Both the position numbers and the translations under genes were made by a program. This document shows positions 1-10,191 of a DNA stretch of 64,000 bases, one piece after another; position 1 is the first letter of the stretch; every line of letters starts with the position of its first letter. The stretch covers positions 32,732,699 to 32,796,698 of the forward strand of contig NC_066581.1 of the NCBI RefSeq assembly GCF_024323335.1. The letters run 5' to 3'. The notes beneath the pieces are model-generated. The model ran no database searches. It was not told where the DNA came from and saw only the letters and a program-made list of their open reading frames with translations. This DNA comes from Lathyrus oleraceus (taxonomy: Eukaryota > Streptophyta > Magnoliopsida > Fabales > Fabaceae).

Positions 1-1640
1 TTGAATTGTTTTATTTCCCTCCTTTTCTTTTTATTATTCCATTTATTTTGTTCATCTTTGAAAAATCATAAAAAATAGCAAAATGATCCAAATTAACTCC
101 AATTATTTTTCATAGTCTTGTTTTAATGTCTAGTTTTTTATAGTATTATTTTCATGAATTGTGGTTTGCTGGATTTTTAATGTGTGAATATTTTGATCCA
201 TGCCATGCTAATTTGATATGTTTTGTTCATTGCTTTGTGAAATCTTCATCTTTGAGCCAATTGATCTGATTTTTTGTGTGCTTAATATTCATACATGATG
301 TGAATTTTTGATCAATTTTTCTCATATGCTATCATTGTTTTTTACACATGGAGATGTATGTGACAATTTGTGTCACATTTTTGGCATTCAATTTGTGCAT
401 TTTTGTTCACATATCATTTGAACCTTTCTGGATTTGATCTTTTACACATTGTTTGTTCATAACATGAGAAACATGCATAAAAAATATCTAGGTCATTGCA
501 TGCATTTCTGTTTTGATTTGGATTTTCTAAGTTGGAAGTTCACTTTGTGCCCATTTGCTTGCCTTTGCTTTACATTGATCATTTGAGACACTTGCTTTGT
601 GAATTGATGCTGGTCCTTTTGAGGACATTTTGTTGATTGTTTGAATGTGCATTATGCAAAAGATTGGGTTCTGTTTTGATCATTTGGTTTGGTTTTGAAA
701 TTAGTCTTTGTACTAGTGTTTTGTGCATAAACTAACTGTGCTTTGTGTTTCAGGTTTGGACATTTAGCATTGATGGTTGAGTTTGTTCTCACTTTGTGAG
801 ATACAAATGCTTTGAGTTTTAATATTTGTTTGTTTTGTAGGATTCTAAGTGATGTTCTTGAGCTCATGAGTTCACTTGAGTGCTTGAGCATTGTTCATTG
901 AGTTGTATAACTGTTGAAAAGTTTCACTGTTTGTCTGTTGGTTTCATGACTGAAATATTAACTGTTTAGCTTTTGTACAGGTACCTTAGTTGCTTTCTTG
1001 CTTTTAGCTCTTGCTTGAGCTTTGGATTTTGGTTGATACACCACTTAGGTAGTTAGCCTCTTACTCCATGTAGTCTGGAAGTCCTGTCACCTTTTTGGCA
1101 GGCATTTTGCTGGAAGTCCTCCTTAAGAGGCTCTGTTTGTGTTTGTTTATAATTGTGCCAAAGACCTCCAAGATGAGGCATGTTACTTGATAAGACCTCC
1201 ATGAAGAGGCAATTGACGGATAAAAGGGATTAGTAGCCAATCCCCCGTTATTCAGTGAGTCGTTCTTTATGCTTGCACTACGTGTTGACGCTTTTGAACA
1301 TGTACCCAAGATCTTTGTCCAGTGTCTGTCAAGTGGAATAGGATCCCTCTTTCTGGATCCCCACGCTTTCTTTGTTTTGAGCTCACCCCGGCCAGGGTTA
1401 AGAGCATGAGGTCTCATCCTCATTTACCATCTTTGATCTGCTCACCCTGACGTTCAATGTCAGTGGTTAAGATCCCAGTTGATTACCCTTACAGTTTGGC
1501 TTGTTTGTCGAGGTTGATATGACCCCTCTTGACTAAAGCCTACCCATTGTTTGGGCCTCTTGTATGGATATAGTGTGTGATGCTTGTTCACTTGTGTTGG
1601 TGTGGTTATTTGCTTTCCTCTGAATTGACTTGCTTCCTGT
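1..1640 (+). repeat. LTR fragment of F-type Ogre, probably the 5' LTR of element F, interrupted by element A
   Basis: Positions 1-573 match 63,428-64,000 (inside F's 3' LTR) almost base for base, the main difference being a 10-base gap near 320. The right part (about 960-1,640) is homologous to 4,720-5,380 of A's LTR. The sequence stops abruptly at 1,640, where a new LTR begins with TGTAAGACCCC. I infer that this is the 5' LTR partner of F's 3' LTR and that A inserted into it. The alternative is an unrelated copy of the same family. No gene is visible; the short ORFs are incidental. Confidence 0.75.
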
Positions 1641-2778
1641 TGTAAGACCCCAAGTTTGTCCCTAAGATCCCTCATGGCATCACATCATAGCATTGCATTG
1701 TTAAGCCTCAAGGATCATTGGACACCTTGCTTCCTTCCCTGTGGGTGGGATCTTTTTTGAGAGTGGTTCTTTATCACCAAGCATTGCTTGCATTTGTATA
1801 TCATTGCTTTTCTTTTAATCACTAACCAAAAATGTACAAAAATATGTCATCTAACATTTGTCTTGCAGCTTAAGCAGTCAACAGGTCAAGGCATTCAAGT
1901 GAAGCCTTTGTGCAAGAGATGAAATTTCCATTGAGATATAGGTCATGTGATCATTATATGGAGCTTATATGAGCTATAGGTTCATTTTGGAGCAAATTCC
2001 CTAGGTGGTTGAAGCTCAAGTTCATCAGAACATTTTCAGGTCATCTAAGGGCCAATGCAAGTCAACTGAAAGTCAACTGTGGTTTTTGAATTGGGAAATT
2101 GAGTTTCTTCATCCTATTCATGTTCCAACAATGCTTATTCATCATGACAAACATCAATGTTGAAGAATTTGAAGTCAGTACAAAAGTTTCCCAAAATGGA
2201 AAGTGACCTATAATTTCAACTTTCCAAAAATGGCAAGTTTTTGGTCCAACTTCAACTCAACCTTCCAACATCAAAAAGGCTTCAAATTAAATTTTGTCCA
2301 ACATGAAAGTTGAATATCTCTCTCTCCCATTTCCAAAAAGTCCAAGATCATGAGCATCTGATTAATGGTTGAGGAGATATGATCAAATCATTGCCAAGTG
2401 TGCATGGAACTTCAAAAGGCCATAACTTTTGATTCATAACTCCAAATTGAGTGCTCCTTTTTGCATAATTCTTCTCATGACATGAACGTTCAAAATCATT
2501 CATCACATTGCATGAAATTTCATCATATGGCCATTTGCTCATGCATGACCATTTTGGAGGGAATTTTACAAATTCAAAATTTGTGCATTACATGAACTAT
2601 TTTCCATTGGCATTGTGTTGATAAAATGATTTTGAGTGAATTTGACCATGTACATGGTACTGTTCACGTTTGCATTTGCCATGCACCACACAAATTGTCA
2701 TTTTGCTCATGCATCTTATTTTTGCTAATTCCAAATTAACCAACGCTAATTAACATTTTTAGTAGGATTAACATGTCA

Positions 2779-2786
2779 TATAAATA
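2779..2786 (+). promoter_or_regulatory. TATA box of A LTR
   Basis: TATAAATA lies about 1.1 kb into the LTR, at the position matching TATAAATA in F's LTR (62,402) and TATAAAG in E's LTR (20,821-20,827, minus). Transcription would start roughly 30 bases downstream. Confidence 0.6.
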
Positions 2787-3137
2787 CATAATCCTAACAG
2801 AATTGTAGAGGATTCACCATTTCTAGATCTAAAATCAACTTCCCTCCAAAATTTTCTCCCAATCCAAATTCAAAATTCTTCCACATAAGCTCGCTGTTTT
2901 CTTCCATATTCTTGTTCTGTGATATTGATTTGGTGTAGATCAAGCCTTGGATCATTGAATTCGAGCAGAAATCAAGCATGGCAAGTTCATGAAGGTGAAG
3001 ATGGAAGCTGATTATTGAGCAAGATCTAAGCTATTCCAAGCCTCAATTCATCCATCAAGCTTCATAACAAGTGATCAGGAGTAGATTTGCACGCGTGCCA
3101 AGCCTTGAATCACCAGATTTCATTGTTCTGCTCTTCA

Positions 3138-3147
3138 AGAGGTAAGA
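3138..3147 (+). promoter_or_regulatory. Candidate 5' splice donor in A LTR
   Basis: AAGAG|GTAAGAAC is a near-consensus plant donor about 360 bases after the TATA box. E has AAGAG|GTATG at the matching place (20,461-20,470, minus) and G has TCAG|GTATGC at 28,904. It could splice to acceptors just before ORF1 or gag. Inference only. Confidence 0.4.
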
Positions 3148-5388
3148 ACTCGAGCCTCTTAATTCTTCAAATAATTGCCATAAAGTTGTAGATTTATTCT
3201 TGCTGATTGATCTGATATAAATTTCATGTGATTTGGTTAAGAAATGGCTGAGATATAGTGAATTAAAGTTTGACACGTCAAAATGTTTTGCATCGATTCT
3301 CTTAATCCATGGCTTGTTTTGATGAAATGATGCTCGATCCGTAACCTACATAGCAAGAGCTTTCGATTGATACCATTTTTAGCAAATTCTGGAAAATTTT
3401 CATGTTGACATTGCTGTTGCTCCGCCGTCTTCGCGAGGAAGACGGTTGTTTCCTCCATAGCGCCGCCGTCTGGTTCATGATGATCTGGCTAGGGCTTTGT
3501 CCCCTTGTGCATGCCACGCGAGCGCTACATGTCCATTTAATTGGTCTCCATTCCTTTGACCGCTTCCACTTGGCATTTGACCGTGACATGGAAGCCAGCG
3601 CATAAATGAAACTCAGCGTTTCATCCATACTCCCTCATTTCGATTCCATGCTGTGACATTTTTTATTTTATTTTCTCTTTCAATGCATTTTGAATTGCAA
3701 CGTGGTTCGATCTTGGCTGACTCCATATTTCAAATTAATCAACCTTTTTACCTTTCCCTCCATTTCACCATATGCATGATCATTTTATTTCAAATATTTT
3801 TGCCAACTTCAAAAATTCATATCAAATTGAAAAATGATCCAATTAATTCCAAATTTTTTGCAACATGATACTTGAAGTGTCTATTATTTTTTGGTGGTAA
3901 TTTCATGATTTTATCACTTCTGGAATTTAAATTGTGGCTGATTATGTGAACATGTATGCATTTGTGACATTGCTCCATTCTTTCTATTATGAAATGCTCA
4001 ATAATGATCCAATTGCCATGAAATTTTGTATGATGATTCCCAACATGTTGCTCGACCTTTGAGGCTTGATTGTGCATTTTTCTCATTTTTCATTTCCGTT
4101 TTAGACACATGGACATTGTTGTGCAACATTTGGTGTCACATTCTTGGTCTCATACTTGTACATTTTCTTATCCACATCAAATGAGCTTCTCTGATTATAA
4201 TTTTTGGCATGATGATTATATTGGACATATTGTATGCTCATAAAATGTTCCAGAATTGTTTGAGTCATTTCTGTTTTAATATGGAATTTTGATTTTAGAT
4301 GTCCAATTGTGTGCTTTGAAGCTGCCTTTGTCTTCTCTTACTCACCACATGAGTTTGCTTAATGATTTTGATTTGGTACTTTTTAGGACATGTTCTTGAT
4401 TGATTAAATGTGATTCATGTTGAATTTTAGCTGCTGTTTTGACTTTGTGATTCACCTTTGACCCTAGGCTTTTCCCTAGGGGTTTGGACTCACATTTTGA
4501 GCTTTGCATTTCAGGTTCATGCAATAAGTCCTAATGGATGATGTTGATCTCATGAATTGGGATACAATTTGCTTTGTTTAACTAATGTTGATTGTGTTGT
4601 AGGTCCTTGGATGGCTAACTCACTTGAGTTGTTGACTTATATTGTGTATATTGGATGTCTGACTATTGACTGTCTGTTTTGTTTATCTGAATGTGAATAT
4701 TGACTTGTTTGATTTTCTTACAGGTACTTTAGTAGCTTTAACTCATTACTTGAGTTGCTTTGCTTTTCTTGTGGTTGGCATACCACTTAGGTAAATTCCT
4801 ATTCTCCATGTAGTCTGGAAGACCTGTCATGTTCTTTTGGCAGGCACCTGTCTGAAGCCCTCCTTAAGAAGCCATGTATTTGATTGTTTATATTTATGCC
4901 AAGCAGGTTAAGTCCTCTTTAGAGGCAATTGGCAGATAAAAGGGATGTGCAATCCATCCCCTGCTATTCAGTTGAGTCTTTCATTATGCTCACACTACGT
5001 GTTGATGCTTTTGAATCTAACCCAAGATCATTGTATATAGAGTCAGTCATTGTGGAGTAGAGTTCCCCATTCTGAACTCCCACATTTTCTTTGATTCAAG
5101 CTCACCCAGGCCAGGGTTAAGAGCTATGAGGTCTAATCCTCATTTCCCATTTCATCTGCTTCACCCTAACTCTCAATGTTAAAGTTAAGAGCTCAAAACA
5201 CCCTTACATATCTGGCTTGTTTGTCGAGGTTGATATGACCCCTTGACTAAAGCCTAACCTTGATTGAGCCTTTTGATTGTGTATAGAGTGTGGTAATTGA
5301 TTGATTGTTTGCTTACTTGTGCATCCTTCATGTTGCTTTTGCATATTGTTTACATTTTGCTCTTGCATTTGTTATTTGTTGTGTTTGA

Positions 5389-5695
5389 GGAGTCAGGTGT
5401 AAGACCATTGATTGGCTATCTGTTTCCTGTTCCTTTTGGGGAGCTGGATATAAGACCATTGATTGGCACTCCATTTCCTATATTGTTTTGTTTGAGGAGT
5501 CAGATGTAAGACCATTGATTGGCTATCTGTTTCCTGTGTTTGCTTCTTTGTGGAGTCAGGTGTAAGACCATTGATTGACTATCTGTTTCCCATGTTGCTC
5601 TACGGAGTTGGACGTAAGACCATTTATTGGCACTCCGTTTCCCATTTGTTTTCGGAGTTGGACGTAAGACCATTTATTGGCACTCCATTTCCAGC
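5389..5695 (+). repeat. Tandem repeat in A LTR, about six units of 50-56 bp
   Basis: Each unit carries a GAGTCAGGTGTAAGACCATT-like core followed by GATTGGC and a CTGTTTCC or CCATTTCC end. The related array in E's LTR (17,503-17,719, minus) shows this is an old feature of the LTR family. Confidence 0.85.
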
Positions 5696-6481
5696 TTTGT
5701 ACTCTTTAAACCTGCTTACTTGCTTATTGCTTTGTTGCCTATTCCAAAGGATGGTACTTACTTGGATCATCTACATATGATCTCAAGAGAGGAACTCCTA
5801 ATGAAGTTTTACTCCTCATCCCCACCTTTTGTTACTTACAACCTCCACTTGCAGTTGTAACTCAAACCAGAAAACTTTGTGCAAACATTTTCATCTGTTT
5901 TCAAAACTAGAAACCTAGGCCTTAAGCCTCTGATTTTCAAACTTCATTTTTACAATACTTCTTCTGAATTGAATCTAATGTCAACTTTGACTATTTTTGT
6001 GAATACTCTAATTGGTTAATTTCACTCACTCAATTGCTTTTTGTGGCCCTTGTCCACTTCTTGATAAGTTTTCATACATTAGCCGTAGATCTCAATTATC
6101 TTAGTGGTTGATGTGATTCTCACCTTTTGTCCTTAGTGATTGAATTGTAAGACTTCCTTGCTTATTATAGGGCATGGTCCCTCACTAGCAAGTTGAAGCT
6201 TTTCTCACATGGTGGACTTGTGGTTGTTCAGGTTGAGTTTTCTCCCGTTGATAATGAAAGACCTTAAGGCTTTTGTTTAAAATCAATCCACTCATTTTTT
6301 GGAAATCTTTTAGCCGAACTACGAGGTTTTGATCCTGTAAAGGTACGTAGGCAATGGATTCTTCCATCCAAACACAAAAATAATAAAACTTGTACATTCT
6401 TTTCTCATCCCTTCAATCAATGTTTGCACGATAAATATTTCATAAACAATAATCTGATACAACAAGTTGTGAAAAGGGTTC

Positions 6482-6540
6482 CCTAGGAGTACCTAGGATG
6501 CATTGAGTGCCTAACACCTTCCCTTTGCATAATTACCCCC
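6482..6540 (+). other. Paired hairpins near the 3' end of A LTR
   Basis: First stem CCTAGG (6,482-6,487), loop AGTA, CCTAGG (6,492-6,497). Second stem ATGCA (6,498-6,502) with TGCAT (6,536-6,540), enclosing the conserved CACCTTCCCTT stretch. Equivalent stems with different bases are present in the D, E and G LTRs. Confidence 0.6.
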
Positions 6541-6718
6541 TTACCCAGATCTCTGTACCCCTTTTATTAGTTTTCTGTGTAAAATTTCTTAGGTTTTTGT
6601 TCGCTTTCTAGCCATTCCTTTGGATAAATAGAAGTGCGGTGGCGACTCTATCTTTGTATGATTTGCTTTTGATTTAGTCAATAAATCATAAAGTGACGAA
6701 TACACCGCTACAGAAAAG

Positions 6719-6736
6719 TGGCGACTCTGCTGGGGA
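6719..6736 (+). other. Primer-binding site of element A
   Basis: TGGCGACTCTGCTGGGGA, six bases after the LTR end. It is complementary to the 3' end of the tRNA-Arg type primer described for Ogre elements. The identical 18-mer occurs in G and D. Confidence 0.92.
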
Positions 6737-7726
6737 GACAAAGTTTCCTAGTGGGTTTGCCAACTTTTCACATTTGTTGTGCTATATTGTTTATGACATA
6801 TTTTTGTGCAATTTGGGATTACTGTATTGTTTGTAATGATTGATTTGCTTGATATATGAATTGCTTGCTTGCTTGGTGATCTCTGTGAGATGAGTTCTAT
6901 ACCCGAACTCGAGTGCACCTTATGATAGGAGAATGGCATAGTCTCGTCGACTGGTGTGGAGTTATTCCTTAGCAAGTTGACTTGCGAGTCCATTCACTTG
7001 GTGGAGGTCATGTTGGATTAATGATGTCACACAAGTTATTTGTGGTTAGGCATTATTCTTTCAATATGTGCCTTAGAAGCCAAGGACCTGTGTTTACCAA
7101 GCCCATCTTGGCCTATTTTTAGGATGTAGTGCGGAGGTCGTTCAAATTTCAGATTTGATGCGATTGTTACGCGATACTACACTCATAAGAGTCTCTCTTG
7201 AGAATATTTTTGGAATACGAGTATTCGTTCCTCCGATAATATTCGAAAGATGGGATGATGACTATGGGAACCTCTGGTAGAACATGTTCGGCAGGTTTAA
7301 ACCATAGTACACTCCCTTTGGGTGGTTCTTAACCGAGACTCCATGCTCGTGACTCACAACAAACCCGTGATTCATGGTTGATCCGTTCAACTATCGTTAA
7401 TATCAATGGAACTTGGGTGTTGATAAGGTGAAAACCATAATCCACCAAAATGGATGATTGATATTAAGGATGGTTGAATCGTTCGTGTATCGTTAATATC
7501 AATGGAACTTGGGTGTCGATAAGGTGAAAACCATAATCCACCAAAATGGATGATTGATATTAAGGATAATACGAGCTATCCCATGACCTTTGTCTGGTGT
7601 GCTTTGCTTGATCCTTGAGTGTGATTGTTGCATTCATGCATTCATGCATTCATCTACATCCATATCATCAGAAAAAAAAGAAAATTTTCAAGGAACTTAA
7701 GGGGTTTATTTGCAAAATTTTCAGAT
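6737..7726 (+). other. 5' leader of element A (no gene)
   Basis: Untranslated region between PBS and ORF1. It is collinear with G's leader (30,286-31,080), including the stretch around GAGTTCTATACCCGAACTCG. It contains the duplicated hairpin unit at 7,375-7,566 and ends in a pyrimidine-rich acceptor-like TTTTCAG at 7,719-7,725, two bases before the ORF1 ATG. Confidence 0.8.
7375..7566 (+). repeat. Tandem duplication (2 x 96 bp) carrying a leader hairpin
   Basis: Units 7,375-7,470 and 7,471-7,566 are near-identical. Each holds an 11-bp perfect inverted repeat, TTAATATCAAT with ATTGATATTAA (7,397-7,407/7,457-7,467 and 7,493-7,503/7,553-7,563). G has a single copy with a 14-bp stem at 30,973-31,051. 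Confidence 0.85.
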
Positions 7727-9175
7727 ATGGAAAGACCAAAAAGGCATACAAAGAAGTACAGCTTCAGATAACCCGATCTGAAAGAGTTAGGGAATCTGAC
7801 CTCCTATGTATTAGATCCTTTGGGTTTCAAAGCTCGTTATGGGAAGCTTCTGCCTCTTCTGACTACTCAGGTCGACGAAGGGTTGATGGGCACTTTGGTG
7901 CAGTTCTATGATCCTCTGTATCACTGCTTCTCTTTTCCAGACTTTCAGCTATTGCCTACCCTTGAGGAGTATGCTCATCTTGTGGGTATTCCGATTCTGG
8001 ATCAGGTGTCGTTCAGTGGCTTGGAGAGTATTCCTACTTCTCGAGAGATAGCTGACATGTTGCACATAGATGAATCCTCGGTTAAAGCTCATATGACTTC
8101 CAAAGGTGGAATTCCAGGTCTCCCTTCCGAGTTCCTCATTGCTCAAGCTACCGTTTATGGGAAGGCCCTGAGTGAGGATGCCTTTGAAGCCATATTTGTG
8201 CTTCTCATCTATGGATTGGTATTGTTCCCCAACATCGACAAATTTGTGGATGTGAACGCTATTAGGATCTCCTCTGTTCTTAATCCCGTTCCGACTCTGT
8301 TGGGTGATACCTATGTCTCTTTGCATCTGAGGAATGCAAAGGGTGGTGGCGCTATTGTGTGCTGTTTGCCTCTGTTGTATAAGTGGTTTATTTCTCACTT
8401 ACCTCAGACGGTCGCTTTCAAGGAGAACAAGGGATGTCTATGGTGGTCCACGAGACTCATGTCTCTTACTAATGATGATATCTGTTGGTATGATCGTGCA
8501 TATGATGGTGTCCAGATCATTGACTCTTGTGGTGAATTCTCCAATGTGCCTCTTCTTGGTACATGTGGTGGGATTAGCTACAACCCTGTGTTAGCACAAC
8601 GTCAGCTTGGGTTCCCCCTAAAGGATAAACCCAATAACATTCTGTTAGAAGGTGTGTTCTTTCAGGAGGGTAAAGATCCCCAAGGCCTGAAAGCAAGGAT
8701 GGTCCGCGCTTGGCTTAAGATTCACAAGAAGGGTAGAAGTGAGTTGGGTCCGAAGAACTGCATAGCTTTGGAGTCGTATACTACTTGGGTAAGGAAGAGA
8801 GCATCTGAGTATCTCATGCCTTATGATTATCCGAGACCTACACCTTTGGTTGTGGCTGGGCCTTCAACCCTCCCTAACCAAGGCGTAGAGGAGTTGAGAG
8901 ACGAAGACCTTTCACGTGCCTGGATCCGTGAAAGAGAAGAGTTGCTTCAACAGCTTAAGGAGAAGGATGCTCTGATTGAGTTCCTCGAGCATCAGGTCAT
9001 TGATGATCCTGATGATGCTTGGACTTCTCTACTTCCTCAGTCTTCCAAGTTCTGGAAAAGGAGGTATGACAGACTCGCCAAAGAGAAGGCGGATATGGAA
9101 GCAGCATATGAGAGAGAGGTTAAGAGGCTTCGTGCAGCTTATCTTCTGGCGTCCCGAGATTCTAGGGATCCATAG
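7727..9175 (+). pseudogene. ORF1 of element A (PMD/DUF7745-like protein), one in-frame stop
   Basis: This is the extra ORF that Ogre elements carry upstream of gag; its function is not established. The ATG at 7,727 reads MERPKRHTKKYSFR and then meets a TAA at 7,769-7,771. The same frame stays open to 9,175, giving about 482 codons overall, or 451 from 7,820 onward. The body resembles the plant mobile domain/DUF7745 group, with conserved blocks FYDPLYHCFSFPDFQL, YGLVLFPNIDKFVDVNAI, CCLPLLYKWFISHLP and a GGISYNP segment. The last 90 or so residues are charged and predicted coiled coil (AWIREREELLQQLKEKDALI). The 7,727 start is favoured because the sequence upstream of 7,820 (LTSYVLDPLGF) is protein-like in the same frame. 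An acceptor-like CAG lies two bases before the ATG. The domain assignment is from memory of the family and needs a profile search. Confidence 0.8.
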
Positions 9176-9477
9176 GATGTTTATTTTCCTTTTCTCTTGT
9201 AATAATTGACAATGCTGTACTTCTTTTTTCTCGAATATATTTGATGAGATATTTTCCATATGCGATTAAATGCTTAATATTCAAAATTTGCAAATAATAC
9301 CCTAAAAGTTCCTTCGAAAAATAAAAACAAATCATGTGCACGAGCATTGCATGCATCATTTGCACAAGCAGGTGTTTGTTCCGGTCTTCTTGTCTGTGGC
9401 CTAACTCTGTGTTCTTCATTTATTTTGAAGACAAGCTGACTCATCGGTACTACATCAGAGCCAACTCTACCAGATTG
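9176..9477 (+). other. ORF1-gag spacer of element A
   Basis: AT-rich noncoding stretch with the GCATTGCATGCATCATTTGC run that commonly precedes gag in these elements. No ORF is supported. Confidence 0.7.
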
Positions 9478-9929
9478 ATGGATCATCTAGAGAAAGAGAA
9501 CCGTGATTTCAGGACAAGGCTCTCCTGGTTAGCCACTTGTCTTCTTTCTCATACATTGATGCTGAGGATGAAGTTGGAACTCCTTTCCAAGATTTGTCTA
9601 TTGCTGAGCCAATTGAGAAGAAAACTCCTTCATTTGCTTCCTATCGAGATGCGAAGCTGGCCATTGAATGTGGTGCAGTTGCTGGTTTAGGAAAAATGAT
9701 CGAGCTTGAAGACAACAAATCCCGGGCTGGCATTGGCTATTCTTCTGGGGTCTTCAACGACAACGGGATGTTCAAGAGTGGAGGTTTCATCTACGCCGAT
9801 CAGAGCGAGGAAGCTGCTGCTATTCTGGAAGAAGATGCAGAGGATACTGGCAATTTTGTCATCCCTGGCGGGATCTGCTACAATTGGGTCGCTGTGGATG
9901 TTCCTACGGTCATTCATAAGTCAGCGTAA
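9478..9929 (+). pseudogene. gag-pro remnant of element A (gag start fused to region after protease)
   Basis: A gag-like start (ATG 9,478, MDHLEKENRDFR) runs only about 15 codons. It is then joined near 9,520-9,535, out of frame, to the extreme C-terminal part of the gag-pro frame (SSFSYIDAEDEVGTPFQ onward, ending 9,929). That C-terminal part aligns with 41,370-41,824 of F and 54,650-55,109 of D through the blocks ASYRDAKLAIECG, GLGKMIELEDNKSRAGIGYS and a final acidic stretch. Missing between are the capsid region, zinc knuckle and the whole aspartic protease, about 2.5 kb compared with F. The stop TAA (9,927-9,929) overlaps a GTAA donor for the downstream intron, as in the other elements. A therefore cannot make Gag or protease. 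Confidence 0.85.
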
Positions 9930-10191
9930 TATGTTTGCTTTGTTCAAACACCCTTCTCCCATGCCAAAAGGAGAAGTGATGACATTGTTGGCGTCATATA
10001 TACAATGATATTTCATTCAATAAGTTCATGTTAAATGTTTGTTTTTCCATTTGTTTTCACTTTTTGCTTTTTGCATGAAATGGGTAATCACAAAAAACCC
10101 TAAAAACAAGAATAAAAGCAATCTTTTCATCTGCATAATGATTTGTTTGTCTAAATTCTAAAGTTTTTCATTATCCAAAATCATTATGCAG
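9926..10191 (+). other. Putative pro-RT intron of element A
   Basis: Donor GC|GTAATA overlaps the gag-pro stop; acceptor CATTATGCAG ends at 10,191. Length 266 nt. Removing it joins a 2-base codon start to a 1-base codon end, keeping the RT frame open. An intron at this place is established for Ogre; the exact ends here are read from the sequence. Confidence 0.65.

Larger units (their letters stand above)
1641..6712 (+). repeat. 5' LTR of element A (5,072 bp)
   Basis: Begins TGTAAGACCCC and ends ACCGCTACA, directly followed by a six-base spacer and the PBS. The length of about 5 kb is typical of legume Ogre LTRs. It contains a TATA box near 2,779, a strong 5' splice-donor-like site at 3,142, a tandem repeat at 5,389-5,695 and a paired hairpin region near 6,482-6,540. 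Its middle part is homologous to the left window edge and to E's LTR on the other strand. The ORFs inside are low-complexity and not conserved as proteins. Confidence 0.92.

Noticed and set aside
5297..5860. Overlapping ORFs in A's LTR with repeated RPLIGYLFP-type peptides
   Set aside because: Produced by translation of the LTR tandem repeat; no conservation as protein in E's homologous array.
6719..6736. Possible tRNA gene fragment at the PBS
   Set aside because: Only the 18 bases complementary to a tRNA 3' end are present; no cloverleaf, no internal promoter boxes.
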